Both the position numbers and the translations under genes were made by a program. Below the pieces are notes generated by a model that was not told the origin of the DNA, ran no database searches, and saw only the letters and a list, made by a program, of their open reading frames with translations. Shown piece after piece: positions 62,813 through 64,000 of a stretch of 64,000 nt of DNA (positions are counted from its first letter, which is position 1; each line of letters begins with the position of its first letter). This DNA comes from Akkermansia muciniphila (lineage in GTDB: Bacteria > Verrucomicrobiota > Verrucomicrobiia > Verrucomicrobiales > Akkermansiaceae), in NCBI GenBank assembly GCA_947624785.1, contig CANQLV010000006.1, positions 124,001 through 188,000 of the forward strand. Reading direction: 5' to 3'.

Positions 62813-64000
62813 TCAGGCCAGTCCTCCCTTCACCACGGCGCGCCTCTCCGCATGCGCGACGGGTTCCGCCAGCGGAATATCCTCCTCCACCGGCTCCGCC
62901 GAAGGAATGTGTTCTTCCACGGGTTCAGCGGAAGGAATGGTTTCCGGAACGGGTTCCGCCTCGGGGATGACTTCCTGCCGTGGCTCGGGCTTCTCCCGGC
63001 GTCCCGGTGCAGAGGGAGCGGGACGGGCTGCCGGGGGGGCGGACGGCGGACGCACCGCAGGGGCCGTTTTCCTTTCTCCTGCGGAAGCGGGGATTCTGGC
63101 CTCCGCGCCCACGCCGGCCCGCACCTGGCGGGCAATGGGGGTATTCATATCCACCGCATACGTGACGGGCAGGCTCCCGGCGGGAATTTCCTCTCCCGGC
63201 TTGCGCATGTGGATTTCCACCCTGCGGTTGGCAGCCTGGGCGTTCCGGTCACCCTTCGTGGAGACTACCGGGCGGGAGGCCCCGCAGGCGCGTATGTAGA
63301 GCCTGCATTCCCCGTTCGGGCGCGTCAGGGCGATACCGTTGTCCTTCAGCCACTGGCGCACGGCATTGGCCCGCATCAGGGAGAGCACGGCGTTATATTC
63401 CCCGGAACCGAAGCTGTCCGTATGCCCCTCCACAATGAAAATCGTGTCCGGGTTTTTCATCATCAGCCCGGCGAGCTGAAGCATGCTGAGGCGCGCGGAA
63501 TTTTTCATCACTGCCTTGTTGTATTCAAACAGAAGGTCCGCGCCCAGCCTGCTGTAACCGCTGTCCTTGCCCAGGGAGGACTGGGCCATCAACTGGGAAA
63601 GCGATTTACTGCCGTCCGGCAGGTGGGAATCATCCTGGCCCCCAGCCCCCTTGAGCTTGTTGTTGTACCATTCGTCCGGGTTGGCCATGTCCGGCTCCGC
63701 CGTCTTGATAGTCGCCGGGCTGGCGGAAGTTTTCAGCATCTCGGGTGGAGAAGGTTCAGGCAGTCCCTTCGCGACGGCATTCATGTCCACCTGCGGCATT
63801 TTGGGGGCGAGGGATTCCGGCGGGGACGGAGTAGCCGGATCGGCGGAAAAGCTGGTTTCCCCCGGAGCGATCACCACCTGTTCCGGCAGCATGTCCTCCA
63901 GGTCCGGCAATTCCGGCGGCACTTCCTCAAGCTGTTCGATATCCGGTTTTTCAACCACTTCCGCCACATCCGGAGCGGGACGGTCGTCCGCTTTCAGCAC
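62813..64000 (-). CDS. OmpA-domain, Pro/Glu-rich envelope protein, 5' end cut by window
   Basis: The visible 395 residues open at the window edge (GTG at 63998-64000 may be internal), so the start is not known. The N-terminal visible part is Pro/Glu-rich. At about residues 165-275 it carries an OmpA-like peptidoglycan-binding domain: ADLLFEYNKAVMKN, FIVEGHTDSFGSGEYNAVLSLMRANAVRQWL and QAANRRVEI with the conserved Arg. The C-terminal tail is repetitive (IPSAEPVEE units, three times) and may span the periplasm. It would tether the outer envelope to peptidoglycan. Overlaps no gene; HAD phosphatase follows immediately. Confidence 0.85.
   Translation of the reverse strand: MLKADDRPAPDVAEVVEKPDIEQLEEVPPELPDLEDMLPEQVVIAPGETSFSADPATPSPPESLAPKMPQVDMNAVAKGLPEPSPPEMLKTSASPATIKTAEPDMANPDEWYNNKLKGAGGQDDSHLPDGSKSLSQLMAQSSLGKDSGYSRLGADLLFEYNKAVMKNSARLSMLQLAGLMMKNPDTIFIVEGHTDSFGSGEYNAVLSLMRANAVRQWLKDNGIALTRPNGECRLYIRACGASRPVVSTKGDRNAQAANRRVEIHMRKPGEEIPAGSLPVTYAVDMNTPIARQVRAGVGAEARIPASAGERKTAPAVRPPSAPPAARPAPSAPGRREKPEPRQEVIPEAEPVPETIPSAEPVEEHIPSAEPVEEDIPLAEPVAHAERRAVVKGGLA

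Noticed and set aside
62880..62960. Tandem repeat as a separate element
   Set aside because: The repeat codes for in-frame IPSAEPVEE units of the OmpA-domain protein and is part of that gene.

Overview
The window looks like chromosomal DNA of a mucin-degrading Verrucomicrobiota bacterium, most probably Akkermansia. The signs are a Verrucomicrobia-type pseudopilin cassette (types D, B and C), a PEP-CTERM surface protein, a very large autotransporter, a sialidase-like secreted enzyme, secreted SGNH hydrolases and an M60-type metallopeptidase. Core genes are of a free-living fermentative Gram-negative bacterium. Species assignment is inference from gene content; no database was searched.

Layout. 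1-7.8 kb: 3' part of an RseP-type protease, a thioredoxin-like lipoprotein/secreted gene broken by an in-frame TAG, rpmI-rplT without infC beside them, a large GT-C-like membrane protein, uvrB and two small orphans. 7.9-10.1 kb: an accessory, AT-richer patch around tRNA-Leu(UAG), with a decayed second tRNA-Leu, a decayed nuoA fragment and two orphan proteins that resemble an ADP-ribosyltransferase and a CheD/CNF-like deamidase. 10.1-16 kb: MFS transporter, isolated nuoA, MBL hydrolase, Cof-type HAD phosphatase followed by an overlooked small membrane ORF, and an ankyrin protein. 16-19.6 kb: sialidase-like protein, SGNH hydrolase and a frameshifted SGNH paralogue. 19.9-29.9 kb: pflB-pflA, a fused LpxL-acyltransferase/GT9 protein, PEP-CTERM protein, L36, metX, DUF1330 and OsmC. 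29.9-40.3 kb: a 3,152-residue autotransporter and the relic of another. 40.3-47 kb: a complete, tightly overlapping trpE-GD-C-F-B-A operon controlled by a classical leader-peptide attenuator that can be read directly in the sequence. 47-51.5 kb: H+/Na+ pyrophosphatase, aldo/keto reductase, lipoate ligase-like protein. 51.5-58 kb: pseudopilin cassette, EEP-family hydrolase, ECF sigma factor and PAS/RsbU phosphatase. 58.5-64 kb: MFS exporter, M60 peptidase, HAD phosphatase and an OmpA-domain protein cut by the window end.

The most unexpected signal is not a gene. Four intergenic regions each carry two short palindromes of the form GGATT-NNN-AATCC in inverted orientation, 180-350 bp apart; the three-base loop differs between loci but matches (as reverse complement) within every pair. 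A second, GC-rich family (GGGCC-hairpins next to ATTCCCAG) shows a similar inverted-pair design and is duplicated in tandem at 23.2-23.4 kb. Both look like REPIN/MITE-like non-autonomous elements. The second most useful result is the trp attenuator, with tandem Trp codons, a terminator, a complementary antiterminator segment and a promoter so close to the leader ATG that the leader peptide may be nearly leaderless.

Very long open frames lie antisense to uvrB, pflB, hppA and the autotransporter; these were judged to be by-products of codon bias.
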